Source of the DNA: Eudorina sp. 2006-703-Eu-15
Lineage: Eukaryota; Chlorophyta; Chlorophyceae; Chlamydomonadales; Volvocaceae
DNA: 64,000 bases
NCBI GenBank assembly: GCA_003117195.1
Contig: BDSI01000113.1
Location: forward strand, 310,001 to 374,000
Direction of reading: 5' to 3'
Every line of letters starts with the position of its first letter. Position 1 is the first letter of the stretch. Made by a program: the position numbers and the translations under genes. Shown one piece after another: positions 12,462 to 25,256 of the stretch. The notes below the pieces were generated by a model that was not told the DNA's origin, searched no databases, and was given only the letters and a program-made list of their open reading frames with translations.

Positions 12462-13594
12462 CCTTCGCCTTCTTACGATCTCACCACCGTGCAATTGTAC
12501 AGCCTGGACCACGTGTCCAAGCGAGCGTGAGTTATGGCCCTGCCTTGTTAGCGTATGACCCGGTTTCACGCTCGAAGTGAAATCTGTTGGACTTCGTGTC
12601 ACCGGGAAGCGTGGGTTGGACACAGGGATGAAGCCGTCGGTTGTCGCTGACGTGATAGCACGGCGAATCTGGCGCATCGTGGCCAACCCTCCGTTCGTGC
12701 TTACGACAACCAGAAAGATGTTGTTTACATGTGCAGATATACAAATGGATCTCTGCCGATGCATTAAAAATCTTAGGCCTTAACGGCGCTGCCCTGCGCT
12801 GCCGGGGATCAATCTGGTCACAAACAGGATCGATTTGTCATAACCCAATGTAACCGAAACGCTGTGTTACACTACATCGATGCAGCATCCATCATTTGAA
12901 AGCATATATATTATATCGTCACATGCAATTCTGTGCGTTGCAAACTCAAGCGAACTGATACGTTCGCTGCTCGTGTCCGGCTGTGTCCGGCAACCATTCA
13001 CGAGTGCGAAGTCTTTCGTAAATGCCGCCAACGCTCAAGCCCATAAGTATTGAAGGTCAAGAAATACCACGCATGTTAGAAGTTGGGTGGCAGAGATCTT
13101 AATTTATCTTATGGCTGCCTCGACCAACCATCGTCACGTCAGGGCGGCAACGGTGCGGAGGGTTCGTGATGACAGGACGTCGCCGAGAATTTGATCCATC
13201 CCGTCAACCTTTGCGAACCAGCCAACTACATAATATACCATGTATTCGGCTCTTCCAAGAGCAAGGTTGCTTTCCTCGGACGGCCTGGCGCCGTCTGGCA
13301 GCTCGACGGGATTTATTAGCGACCGCGGCTGCCTGCCTTTAGAATTCAAGTTGCATGCCGAATCCCTGGGCTTCAGTTGGGCAGCCTCATCCACCTCACA
13401 AAGACTCTATTTGCTCACAAATCAGCTCAACAGCTGCTCTCAACCGACTGGGCTGACCGGCTGAACAGCATCATCGCCTCTGCGGCGGCTCGCATCCCCA
13501 ACCCCGACCCGGCCCGATCTTACATCCTGACACGCCCCAAGCTACCTTCCCGACCACCTGCATCCGAGCTGGCACCGGCTCACCCGTCTGTCAA

Positions 13595-14890
13595 ATGCAT
13601 CTGCCGTACCCTGCCTGTACGACACGCAGCCGGCGGCGCGCGCTGCTGCTGCAGCCCTCGGACACCGCATTGAGCTGCGACGACTCCGACCGCCTCACCT
13701 GGCTCGAAGTCCCGGCCCACGGCTGCCCAAGGTACCGGGCTCCCCACCCTGGAGCGCAGTACGGTAAGCTGGCAACCACCGGCGGGTCGACCACCGCCTC
13801 GCGCGGCAGCGACAGCAGCGGCTCGGGGTTCCCGGCGGGCTCGCCGCGCAGTGGCGTTTGCGGGGCGACGGCATTCGGACAGTGCGGCAACCGAAGCGGC
13901 GTGGCGGATCAGCCGGACGACCTTGCACCCGCCCTACTCTACCCTGAGTATAGCCATGGGTGCAGCCAGGTCGCACACCGTGCCGGGCTGGGCGTAGACG
14001 GACACCCCAGCAGGGACGCGACGCGACCACAGGCGGCGCAGGTGTTTTCCAGGAGCAACAGCGGCTGCTCCCGCACCGACAGTGTTTCTGGCCTAGCGGG
14101 CAGCTGCAGCAGCCGCGGCGGCGGCCGCTGCCGTACCGGCGATGGTGATTCGTACGACCTGCTGACCGCGGCAAGCGACGATGCGGATCTGGACGAGCAC
14201 CAAAACGAGTTGAGCGCCGAGACGACGATGATCGAGTTGCGCTTAGCGGCCGCGGGCGACGCAGCTGATGCCGGTAGTAGCTGGCCGGACCAGCGGACTC
14301 TTGCAGTGTCCCAACACCCTCCGCTCCAGAGTCCGTCACCGCGGACGAAGACCAGCTCCAAGCCGCTCAGCTGGTCCGGCCGCGTCCTGCTGCGGATGCG
14401 ATCCCTGACCACCACACGAAGCCCAGCGCGTGGCGCGGCGCCACCGGCGGTCTCTGAGGGCAGCGACCTGGACTGCGGTTCGGACGCCCTGGGCTACAGC
14501 TACGACGAACGGGCCACGTCGCTGCTGCTACTGCCGCCGAAAGTCACAAGTATGCCGCCGGAGTGCACGTCGATGCGCTTAAGGCGGCCTCAGCAGTGCC
14601 CCGAGGCGGCAGATGGAACGCAAACCGAGTCGGCCGTGCGGAAACAGTCGGGCGGGCGGTTTGCCCCGGCGGACGGAGGCCATGGTCGGGCAAGCGCAGC
14701 GGCCTGGGGCCGGGCGGTGGGCGGGAGCGGGAGCGGCGGGCGCGGTGAAAAGGTGGAGGAGTCGGAGGCACTGCTGGCTGGGGCCGGAGGCGTCTCACGC
14801 GTTCAGAAGGTCGGGTCGTGGAAGTGCAGCGCGCTGGTCACGCGGACCAAGCCCCTCCACAGGCGGCTGCTGGGGTCTGCTTGGTGCTGA
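13595..14890 (+). CDS. Hypothetical low-complexity protein
   Basis: A 431-codon open frame from an ATG at 13595 to a TGA at 14888-14890. The product is Ser/Ala/Gly/Arg-rich. More protein-like segments are ETTMIELRLAAAGD near residue 207 and a basic C-terminus (KPLHRRLLGSAW). I recognise no domain and no relative among the other genes here. Start and upstream exons are uncertain, and an antisense frame of about 214 codons overlaps it. It resembles the 5.1-kb ORF only in composition. It could be a genuine disordered protein or a chance frame in GC-rich DNA. Confidence 0.4.
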   Translation: MHLPYPACTTRSRRRALLLQPSDTALSCDDSDRLTWLEVPAHGCPRYRAPHPGAQYGKLATTGGSTTASRGSDSSGSGFPAGSPRSGVCGATAFGQCGNRSGVADQPDDLAPALLYPEYSHGCSQVAHRAGLGVDGHPSRDATRPQAAQVFSRSNSGCSRTDSVSGLAGSCSSRGGGRCRTGDGDSYDLLTAASDDADLDEHQNELSAETTMIELRLAAAGDAADAGSSWPDQRTLAVSQHPPLQSPSPRTKTSSKPLSWSGRVLLRMRSLTTTRSPARGAAPPAVSEGSDLDCGSDALGYSYDERATSLLLLPPKVTSMPPECTSMRLRRPQQCPEAADGTQTESAVRKQSGGRFAPADGGHGRASAAAWGRAVGGSGSGGRGEKVEESEALLAGAGGVSRVQKVGSWKCSALVTRTKPLHRRLLGSAWC

Positions 14891-17054
14891 GGCCATGTAC
14901 AGGTGCACGGCCTGGGGCCGCGGGCCGGGCGTTGACACCAGGGAGGGCAATCTCGGCACTTTATCCACCGGCTGGAGAAGGGTGTGAGTCGACTGTGCGG
15001 TGGGGATGCGCTTGGATGAATCCACATCAGAGATCCTCAGGGATCCTTCCTTCACTCATTGGTAGGTAGTTGGGGTACGCAGGGACTTCGCGGTCGGACC
15101 TTGCGGTCGAAGGATGTATGCGTAACGGAGGGGTGCACGGCGGACCGGCCGGCGGCAGGCAGGCATCCGGCGGGTGCCGCCAGGAGGTCATCAGGCCCCT
15201 GTCGATATGCAGCCGTCAGGCGGCGTCAAGGTGGTGGTCAAGGCACACGTGGGCGGGATGGAAGCGCTTCAGGGGGGAAGTGAGGGGGCATCTATCACAC
15301 CTGGCAGTGCCGGCTCAGGTATGCCCGTACTCCCATGCCTACCTGACACATCCTGACACATGATCACACTGCTCAGGCACGCAATCGCGACACACCCATA
15401 TCTCGCTCGGGATCCTTCGCGCAACGTTCATGGACGGACCTTGGTCGGGGGGATCGATCGAATTGTTCGCATGGCAGGACGGGACAATTAAAGATTCGCT
15501 GGAGATGGCGACAACCCGTTCCTTTGGGCCATTCTTTCTTTGCGGGCTGGCCTGTAGCATGGCCGACTGCCCATTCAACAGGAATATATACATGGAAGGC
15601 AAGGCCTGCGGGTTCGACGGCGCGCAGGCGACCTTCCATACCCTGACCTGGGGGTACCACCAGCGCTGTGATACAGAGTGGCCCCAGGTCGTACACTTCG
15701 TACACGTTTCGAGCCGTTTGTTATGGTGCCGGTAGTACAATTCTTTCAGCACGTTAAACATGAGTGGAGTGAATGACCTTTGTTATGGTGCAACGGGGTG
15801 CAGTGGACCGCAGTAGTCGTGTGCGGTTATCCAGTGATATGGCGGCCGTGCCTCTCGAACACCTACCTGGGTGTTAGAGGTTGTACATTACCGTTTTATT
15901 ATTGCTTCATGCGGATTGATTGGATGGAACGTCATTATTTCGTCACATGGCAGTCAAGTGTTCCTTGCTTCCACATATTCCCGCTGTTATCGGCGTGACG
16001 CCATGCACGGTGGGTTTCATTATCCCTGCGTGGGGCGGTTGGGGGCCCCCGGTTAAACTAGGGTTTGGCCATGACAGATGAATATTGGGTTGTGTCCTAC
16101 TGACATATACCTACTAGGGACCGGACTATTGTCCAGAAGGTATTCAGTTCGCATGAGTTGCAAGCTTCCGGGGCTACTGATGACTAGCGCAACTAGCGAA
16201 GCCCCATGTACCGTTTGTGAAAGATCGAATGCCCGCATCCGCAGACTTTGCGTGACAATCCAAGTTCCGCCCCCACCGGTTAGAAGGCAGTTGTAAAGCG
16301 GTTTCGAGATGGCGTTCTGGAGTTCTTCGGTGCCATTGGCTGGCAGAACCCCGTACAGTGCCTACGTATGTGTGCTTGGCTGGATTTGGCAAGTTTGTCC
16401 CTCGTCGCTTTCCGCAGAGGAGGTGCCTCGTTGCTTCTAGGTTTGTCTCCGTTTGGGTCCCTTCCGGTAGGCACCGTGTATGCACTAAGCAGCTGTAACA
16501 TCAAGGGCAACCTCACACCTCCGCCATCAAGTCCACACATGCGCCAGTGTGCTTAACAAGGCGAAGTACTGAATCAGCGAGGCCTAGGTACAGTGCGCGT
16601 GCATGTGCGCGTGCATGTGGTACAGTGCGCGAGGCCTAGGTGCAGGATGTTGAGAAGCCGCAACACAGTTGTCGTTGCTGCGTGGCACGCTCAACGCGCG
16701 GCAAGTCCAACTGGGATATAAAGCAATAAACACTATGTTGCCAAACATTTTTTCTCCAACGATGAAAAACACCATGCGTTTGCGTTATTACGCTCACTTT
16801 TGTCCTTCCCTCCAGGCAATGAAGAATAAAGCCACACGTGATGAAAGGCACGAGTAATGTCAATAAGAGGTGTATAGATTTGATAGAGAGCAATGACCCC
16901 AAACAGGTACGAAAATTGGATTCAAGAATGGATCCTCATAACTAGGTGCAGACTGCTTCCTTCTTGCTCCCAGACCATAGGCTCACCGCATAAATTTGTA
17001 ACCTTCTTTCATTAGTTATCCCTTAGACATTTGAATCACTACAAACGTGTAACC
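14891..17054. other. Intergenic region upstream of CDC20
   Basis: No supported gene. GC content falls toward the CDC20 start, as expected of a promoter region. An ORF at 15430-15735 (+, 101 codons from an ATG) is open but matches nothing I know. A direct repeat built on GCCTAGGT and GTGCGCGTGCATGT lies at about 16582-16641. Confidence 0.45.
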
Positions 17055-19820
17055 ATGTCTGGCGTTCAGCCCATAACGCCGGGCAACAAGGCCTCTGGTA
17101 GTCCAAACAAGTCGGTCAAGCTTTCCTTTGGAACCAAGACTCCCGGCAACGGCAAGGGCAAGGAGAAGGTAAGGCCTGAAAACGTGGGATGCGACAGTCT
17201 GCTGGCAGTCCGTTCGCACAGCGAAGGTCAGCTACTTGCTTCGCTTTATTTTGCGTGGTGACAGAAGACGAGCATGATTCCGTCCAGGACGCTTCGATTC
17301 GACGACGAAATGTCCTTCCCCTCCCGTACAGCTCGACCGTTTTATTCCAACGCGGTCGGCCATGGACTTCGATTCAGCGAACTACAATCTCAGCAAGGAG
17401 AATAAGCAGGGTGGGGACGGCCGCGATCAGGGCCAGGGATCACCGTCGAAGGAGGAGTACCAGAAAGCCCTGGCTGCCAGCCTCAGCGTAAATGATGCGG
17501 GCCGTATCCTCGCCTTCAAGCATAAGGCGCCCGCGGCTCCTGAGGGTTACGAAAACAACCTGCGGGCTCTATACAATCAAAATCTCGGCCCCAGCGTGGC
17601 CAAGAAGAACTTCCGGCACGTGCCAACTACACAGGAGCGCATCCTCGATGCGCCTGAGCTGATGGACGACTATTACCTCAACTTGTTGGACTGGGGCAGC
17701 CAAAATTTGGTGAGGCCCTCATGGCACTGCGGTAGAACGTATGGAGCGTTAGTTGTCTGGGTATCGCATGTCTTGCGCACACGTAGAAAATTGGGTGTTG
17801 AACCCATCGCATGTCCGTGTTCTCTCACCCGCGCTCAATCGATGCGCTTCCGCAGATTGCGATTGCCCTCGGACGTTCGGTGTACCTGTGGAACGCGGGG
17901 TCGGGCAACGTGGAGGAGCTCTGCACTGTCCCCAACGAAGGTAACCGTCCTTTTCCCCGTGAGATTCCAAGCGCGAGCCGCTGAACTATGATGGCATAAA
18001 GATTTATACCCGCGGCGCAATTCGTGAGCCATTGAATCCAGGCACGTTTGTGTCTACTGCTCTTCGTGCGAAGGTGACTACATTTCTTCCTTGCGATGGG
18101 GCAGCGATGGCAACTTCCTCGCTGTTGGCACGTCAGACGCCAAAGTGCAGATCTGGGACGCCAACAGGTGGGTGTGTCCAATTCACATACGCTTCGTCTG
18201 CCTTGAGGGATTTCGTCCATCTGGGTGTCCATGGTAATTCATGTTGTTGCACTGTACAGGCGCAAGCAGGTCCGCGAGCTGTGCGGCCACACAAACCGGA
18301 TCTCATGCCTCTCGTGGAACACCAATGCCTCGATGCTGAGCTCGGGGTCACGCGATTCCACCATCGTGAACTGGGACGTGCGCAAACGCCGGGACGAGGC
18401 ATGCGTTGCAACGCTTCGGGTGCACGAGCAGGTATGCTGTTGCATTGGCTCAGGATCTACGGTTTCAGTCAGTGGTGTTGTTTACGAGCTGACAGGTGCG
18501 CAGCCCTTCTGTGCTGCGGCGAATCCCAGTCGCCTGACATTGGCGCATCAGAAACCCAGTCTTTCCTGAACAGGAATGCGGACGAGCACGCACCGTTCAT
18601 GGCTTGTAGCAGGTTTGTGAGGGCTGCGAAAGCCGTACAACCAACGCCATTGTCACATAAATCACCCAACGAAGAGGCCGCAAGTATACAGAACATCCCA
18701 TTCGGGTGTTTCATCCGTAGGAGGTCTGCGGTCTGGCGTGGTCGCTTTGCGGGTCGCAGCTTGCGAGCGGAGGGAACGACAACATCCTCGCCATCCACGA
18801 TGCGTCCTTCAATCTTGTCCACAAGGTTTGCTGGTGCCGACTCACAGAAACGTTCAATCTTCGCCTGCATTTCTACTGTGGCCACTGATTGTCTGACAGA
18901 GTGCGATTATGTAAAGTGAGATGGTGCAGGGTGGCGAAGGTTTCTTATAGGACGCGGTTGCGCTATTTGATGTCCCGACCCCCTTCACGCTATTGACTGC
19001 AGGTCCAGGCGCACACGGCGGCGGTCAAAGCACTTGCGTGGTGCCCGTACCAGTCAAACTTGCTGGCAACCGGGGGCGGCACGGCGGACCGCCACGTTCG
19101 GTTCTGGAACACGCACACCGGCGCCATGCTAAGCCAAATCGACACGGAATCGCAGGTCGGTCCGCGGAGAGATGCGCCAGGCAAACCTAGGGCAAAACAT
19201 TCAAACCTAGGAGTCCCGCAGCCATGTGCATGGGGTCATGAATGCAGTCCGTGTGCGTGGTGTACGTCCTTGTATCGTACTGGCATTCTATCTTGCGAAT
19301 GTCCGGATTTGCCTGTGACCGACGTAACCGACTTTCACGTATTCCGCGATTTCCGGATCACGCCACGTGCACGCAGGTGTGCGCCCTGCAATGGAATCCA
19401 CACGAGCGCGAGCTCTTGTCAAGCCACGGATACTCGAAACACCAACTCTGCCTCTGGAAGTATCCCAGCTTGGCCAAGGTACGCTGAGCGGTTGAGCGCT
19501 GTCGGTTTGAGTCAGCCGTCTGCAGGATTAGCTGCAACCCACATGACCATTCAAAGCCCGATGCGCTAACAGCCAGCATTTGTGTTTCCCCGCAGGTCGC
19601 GGAGCTGTCTGGACACACGGGTCGTGTGCTTCACATGTCCACCTCGCCGGATGGGTGCTCGGTGGTGACCGCGGGGGCGGACGAGACCCTGCGATTCTGG
19701 AAGCCATTCGGCGAGCCGCCCGCACCGAAAGATGCGGACAGCAAACTCCTGGGGGCAGCATCCGGACCGATGGCAGCTGGCGCGGCTGCTGGATTCGGTG
19801 GCCTGCGCAGCATTCGGTAG
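17055..19820 (+). CDS. CDC20: CDC20-type APC/C activator, WD40 protein
   Basis: Activator and substrate receptor of the anaphase-promoting complex, which marks cyclin B and securin for destruction at mitosis. I join nine exons: 17055-17168, 17332-17709, 17856-17940, 18074-18167, 18260-18431, 18721-18825, 19003-19155, 19377-19478, 19596-19820. All phases agree and give 475 aa, normal for the family. The C-box DRFIPTRS is at residues 40-47 (APC/C binding), a KEN motif at 60-62, and [10 protein letters not shown] matches the MAD2-binding region. The segment [20 protein letters not shown] is diagnostic of CDC20/Fizzy. Seven WD40 blades follow, and the protein ends in the Ile-Arg tail that docks on APC/C TPR subunits. 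One blade has IHD where IWD is usual. A TGTAA at 20111 may be its poly(A) signal. FZR/CDH1 is less likely because the N-terminal region and MAD2-site match CDC20. Confidence 0.95.
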
Positions 19821-20110
19821 ATGTGTGAAGTGGCGCACGGAACGCATGCTTTGCGGCTCACCGTAAGCGGTCTTACGCAACGGGGCTCATGCAACGACGG
19901 GGATAAGCGCAGCTATGTTTGCTTACAAAACCAGCAACCATGCAACTGTATTTCAAGCAAGTCGCACGAACACACTACGGTGACCTTCTGGGAAAGGCAT
20001 CCACGCGGCGAGCCCTGGCCTTGTATGTCAAACAGGGTGATGGCCCGTGCAATCGGCCGTCATGAGCTCAAGATATGTATATGCGCAGCAGTCGAAATGA
20101 ATTTCGTGCA

Positions 20111-20115
20111 TGTAA
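20111..20115 (+). promoter_or_regulatory. Putative TGTAA poly(A) signal for CDC20
   Basis: The volvocine-type signal TGTAA lies 291 bp after the CDC20 stop codon and before the convergent gene. It is a plausible 3' end, not proven. Confidence 0.4.
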
Positions 20116-20902
20116 ATATGTGTGATGATAAATACCAGTGCAGCACGAACTGTGCGTGCTTGGAGATGATATTCGTGACACTGATGACCAACACGGACTC
20201 TGTGCGGCACTCATCCATCTTGTAATAGTCAATGCTTTCTCCGGTAACATTGACGATGTACAAGCCGGACCCACCAAGATTCAATGATACACGCGGCTCG
20301 GCATCGCCGTTCCGTTGGAAGGCCTGAACGGATTGGGATCCAAATTAAGCCTTGTAGGCAGTGCGTTGGGGTTCCCTCGTTGGGTTTCCCGGACTGGGTG
20401 GGTTTCACCACGGCGGGATTCGTCAACCTCCATGTAAACCCATGCAACGTCGATGGGGATGTGCATACCGCTTGTCTACAGAGTTATGCAACTCAGGCAT
20501 GCCGTGCAAACTGGTACGGCCACCGTGTAACGATCGCTTCAGACCAGGCTAGATTTCTCACGGTAAGCCCATCGAGGCATGGGCTTTCGGCTTATAACGG
20601 TCGCAGTCCGGCCCAAGCCATTGTCCAGTATGCAAAAACATGAAAACAATGAACAAATCGTCGAATGGCGGTAGCGTTGCAGTGCAGCGAGGATCGAGTC
20701 GGCACTCTGCACGCCTTGAAATCCGCCGATTGGGTCGACATGGAAAATGACTAGACGAAAAAAAAGCCGTCCTCAGAACTTGCAGCCTCCGTACCTGACA
20801 GTTTTTGCGAGTTTACCTGTCGTACTCCCTAGACAAGATCCACCGTACATCCCAACTACGACAACCAGTGTTTCCATTCACTGCACAATACGACAAGTGT
20901 AT

Positions 20903-20907
20903 TTACA
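20903..20907 (-). promoter_or_regulatory. Putative TGTAA poly(A) signal for the copine/U-box gene
   Basis: TTACA on the plus strand reads TGTAA on the minus strand, 91 bp beyond the stop codon of the minus-strand gene. This would leave a very short 3' UTR. Confidence 0.35.
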
Positions 20908-20997
20908 ACATCAGGAACTTCGAATATCACTCATTCATTAACCCATATCCCACAGCGCGTTCATGTGTACGTACGTCTCAGCCGCCAGACGTGTCGG

Positions 20998-23900
20998 TTA
21001 CCGGTTCTCTTGCTTCCATTGCAGTATTGCAGACCGCAGCCCGTGGTTTGGGATCAATACATTTCCACCAGGCATTTGTGCATTCGTCATGGGGCTGGTG
21101 GTCTTGTTCTTCAGCCACTGCTCGATGGCGCTGCGCTCGTATGAGTATCCGTCACTTGCCAAGACCGGGTCCGTCATGATCTGCGTACCAGTTGAAAGGC
21201 AGAGACCGTGTAAGCGAAGCACATACCAATTGCGTCCTCAAACGAGGCGGCCATCCAGAATTGCCGAGCCTCCGCAAACCCCGCTGCAAATCTACAGCTA
21301 TCTGCCCATCTGAAACTGAAGACAACGGAACACCTTCCTTCTTCTTCGACAATCCGCATGGCAGCGCCGTCCCGGCACAATTCCAGGCACCCCCAGGACA
21401 TCTATCATATGCCGCCAAAATGGATGCCGAACCCCGCCAACTCACGTCTTGCGTGATGGGGCACAAGTACATCGGGTCGGGTTGCACCTCATCCTTCTTG
21501 CTACCGGCCGTCTTGCTGGGAGAAGCACCTGCATCCTTCGGCTTCTTGGCGTCTGTCGGCTTCTTGGGGTCTGCCGGCGGCGCATTTCGGGTCGAGGCCG
21601 AGGCGCCGCTGCCCAGCCCGTTCATCACATTGGCTGGCACCGGCGGATCGAGCACCGGATGGGAAGCGCCGCGACGCGGTGCCCGGGCGCGAGCCGTCGA
21701 GTTCCTTGACATGAGACCTAGTCGCTGGATCATCTGCAATGTACGACACAGAAGACACCGCACATCGAGCATCACTACGTAACCATTACGAGCATATCAG
21801 GGGCATGGTCAGCACCAAGCAAAAATGCGGACCTTTCCGCAAAAACAAGACGGTCTTCTGCCCTCAGCTGCATTTAGGGACCAGCAGGTAACTTCGCTTG
21901 CAGGTCTTGCACGCGCCTTTTGCCCTCACGGGAAGCGCCCTCCCCTGATACTAGTATGGCCGGTCACCTTCGGACCACGAGCCCTACAGATCCGCGGCAA
22001 AGTCTTTCTCAACTTATCAAGTTGCACAGCGCCGCCCTGTCACAACTGTCGCATATTGAACGCATACACACCGTTGGATGTTCTCTCGACGTCGTTCCCT
22101 ACCTGATACTGTTCAGGGATCTCCATGAGGGCCCGCAGCGCGAACAACGCCTCGCGCCGCGAGCTGTTGGTCCCCGTGCTCGACGTGACTTCCGTGAAGT
22201 TGACGAACTGGCACCGCGCGCAGGAGAGGGCATACACACACGAGGTGAATAGCTCTGAGTTCGTTACCCGACGTTCAGGCTAATCGATAATGTGACAATG
22301 GACCCCGCTAGGGTCATAGGTGTCATCCGTAGCCTCCTCGCTAACCAACCACACACTGCAAAAACGAAACGTGGCGCGCCGGCGGGACGGGCTGGGCATG
22401 GCGTGCGTACCCGGTACACAACGTGCAACCGTTCGATCCCACTTTGCCTACGGTGCATCCCAAGGTGCCGCACCGCAGGCACCACGCGTGAGTCGGCGCC
22501 GGCGCGACGGCGAATGCCGAACATCTCACCTGGAAATTATCGAATTGCCGCTGCGGGAGCGCGTCGTCGAAGTTCTTCATGAGGTCCCAAGGTCCGTCGC
22601 CCACACCGACCATGACGATGGACAGCGGCAGGTAGCTGCGGGCCATAGACACGTGGACAGACACGGCGTTTGAGCGGCAGCAATTGCGCCATGCAGTGCG
22701 TCAGCAAAACTTGGACGCAACAAAGCGTGCTGTCGCACTCTCTATGCTGTTGCGTTGATACATGCTACGGTCACCCGGACGTGTGTCGCCGTGTGCCGAG
22801 CTGCTAACGCGAATCAGTGTCATACGAATCTGACGGGGCGAGGAGTGAGTGCAGCACGCCGGGCTCCTTCATCGACAGTCAGCTAACGTATCGTGAGCAA
22901 CTGGCCGCAACGCCGCAAGCGTAAATCATCTCAGGGTGACGGTCCGGGCCTTAAGCCATACATCCCGCCGCCGCACCTCGCCTCCACGATGGCGTCAATG
23001 GTGTCCTGCTCCTGCTCGCTGTGTTGCCCGTCCGGCAGGTCAGACGACCGAGAGACCTGGTCGGGAACCCCAACAGGCCGGGGCGTACCGCAGGTCACGG
23101 CTGACTCATCTGAACTCTCCTGAGAAACGTTTGACGCACTGACCAGCCGCGAAGAGCGCCGCACAGTGCTGGGCCCTATCAACAGCTACCCCGCAGCAGC
23201 ACGCAGGCGCCGCGCATGTCGCGTCTGCCGCGCAGCAGAAACCCTCCCGCGTCCCACCCGGCGACCCACCTGTCCGTCAGCTACCAGCAGCAATATGTGG
23301 TACTGGTACCCGGACTGCTCCACGATGCGGCTGGCCTGCCGGATGGCCGGGGCGAACGAGGTGGGCCCCGCCATGCGCACGTACGGGCAGAGCTCCCTGC
23401 GAGCCGGCAAGCGAGGGGAGGGCAGGTAAGCACCGGCCCGACGCCGGGAACGCATGTCGTCAAGGAAAAGAACCCCGACTGGAACCCGGGCGCAACTAAT
23501 CCATCGGCCCACAAATGGTGCTATGGACGAGGCAAGGATCGGCAGTACGGTTAACAGGCTGAAACAGCAACCTTCGCGCCCAGGTCCCTATGACCTTATC
23601 GGCGGCAACCCGCCTGCCGGGTCCAGATATCAAGTACCGTACCCACCCCCCAAGATCCCTCACCGATAGCGCCACAGCGCCTGTTCCAGCCCCTGGCAGG
23701 GCTTGTCGTTCGGCAGGAACGAGAAGACCGATTTATCGCCCGTCGTGACTGCGGCACCACGCGGGTGGAGAGCGGACCCCTTGTCAGCCAGGGACATGGT
23801 GCACGACAGGATGCACGCCGGCCTTGGCGGTTGCGTTGCAACGCGCACACGTTGTATGGGCGCACACACGCGGGTCATAAGAGCGGTCATGGGGACGATG

Positions 23901-25065
23901 CGCCAGGCGGAGGACACGCAGCTTCGGCCACCGGATGCTGCTGCCGTACGCTGCTGGCGCGCGCCGGATGCATTTTCCAAAGCCAGCACACTAACACGAT
24001 AACACGCGATCTGGGTCGCGCGTGATGTCGCCGCCGTGCCTTGAAGGACTTGGCTAATCCCTTTGAAGCGATGGGGTGGTATCGCCCGGGTTGACCGAAC
24101 CTCAGCCTTACCGTCGCCGAAACCATAACACGGGATCAATCCGTCGTCGTCAAATGCTGACAACGTTTTCCCGATGGCGCTAATGGCGTTCTCGTAGGGT
24201 GAAGGGGCGTCGCCTGCGGTGGTGACATTAACAGGGCCTGTTAGCCATGTTAATGTATGGACAGGCAGAAGCGTGATCCCCAAGAGTTCCTGTCAGTCTC
24301 GCATTTTGCGGCTGCTGCTTACCGATCGCGTGAAGTGACCTGCCGCCGAAGCTGTACTTGCCGGTCCATTCATTGCTCTGGGGCATTAAGGGGTGGCACG
24401 TGGCAGCGGATGTGGCCACGATGATGATGTCAGAAAAGTCGTCGTCTAACCAAGACAGCTGAGCCGTGAACGTGCCCAACATATACGCCAAACGCCAGCA
24501 GTACAGTGAGCTTCAGGAAACAGGCATGGCGCAGGTACCACTCGTGCACAGTAACTCAGCGCCCGGCGGTGGATATGTAACACAGCAGTCGCTGACCTTC
24601 GTGAAGTCCACTGCGACGATCAGGTTTGATGACTCTAGGCCGCCCTTCCGCAGCGCTTCCTGCACCTCCTCAACGTTGCTGTAGTGGTCTGCTATCGCTC
24701 TGTGGTTTCGGAAACAGGGACACCATGCACGGTCTCGAGGCCCAGGTCTCTTGTACACGGTCGATGTTTGAGCGTTAGTGACACACACGCCTGCTGGGCA
24801 GGCGTGCGCACTCATGCCTGGCCCACGGTTCATGCGTGTGCACATAACCAATAGGCTAGTCAAGTTCTGCGATATTGTTAACCCCATGCGCAACTCCGCT
24901 GCAAGGTCATTACAACAGGGCCACGTACCGGAAACGAAGTGTCGGGCTTTTGTGGTTGACGCCAAACCCAAACCCCGGCGTCGTCTCAGTCGGCCCATTT
25001 CGTTGCATATCCTGAGTTTGCGGGGATGAACGATACTTGCGGCTCTTGCTATACAGTGTGCCCAT
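20998..25065 (-). CDS. RGLG-like copine (vWA) E3 ligase with C-terminal U-box
   Basis: Predicted ubiquitin ligase. Exons in transcript order: 24929-25065, 24597-24699, 24323-24377, 24112-24213, 23664-23748, 23270-23396, 22977-23119, 22530-22635, 22103-22207, 21446-21733, 20998-21180. Phases agree throughout and give 477 aa. It starts MGTLYSKS, with Gly2 and Ser6 fitting N-myristoylation, as in plant RGLG1/2 at the plasma membrane. Residues about 47-320 are a copine-type vWA domain: [12 protein letters not shown], the metal site [66 protein letters not shown] Lys/Pro/Ala-rich linker follows, then a U-box (about 402-470: [40 protein letters not shown]). Land-plant RGLGs carry a C3HC4 RING at this place. 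The last two exons join in phase inside the U-box. An upstream in-frame start near 25266 is not an ATG. Confidence 0.93.
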
Positions 25066-25198
25066 CACAGGCGAGGCGCCTATATTGAGCGAAGTAGCTT
25101 CGTGCAAGAAACCAGTCACCCTAAAGAGAACGTTGGCACTGTCAACGCACAGCCAATCAGCACCACTCTGAAAACAATCGTTGGAGACTTGTTCTATA

Positions 25199-25256
25199 CC
25201 GTATACAAGAATACAATAAGTGGAACTGTATACAAGAATACAATAAGTGGAACTTA
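25199..25256. repeat. 27-bp tandem duplication, 2 copies
   Basis: Two adjacent copies of a unit containing tacaagaatacaataagtgg. It lies just upstream of the copine/U-box start codon, in its 5' UTR or promoter. Confidence 0.8.

Larger units (their letters stand above)
7249..13594. other. Repeat-rich region, no supported gene
   Basis: It contains a TCTG/TCTA tetranucleotide array (about 8233-8306), two CA microsatellites (8525-8588 and 8763-8827), and TIR-like sequences near 10367 and 12425. I see no ORF with recognisable features. A short in-frame peptide near 13.4-13.5 kb (LSTDWADRLNSIIASAA, frame of position 13377) looks protein-like and may be an upstream exon of the 13.6-kb ORF, but the frames differ and I found no convincing donor. 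Confidence 0.45.

Noticed and set aside
15430..15735. 101-codon plus-strand ORF from an ATG
   Set aside because: No known motif, no neighbouring exon and no clear codon pattern; left as an open frame only.
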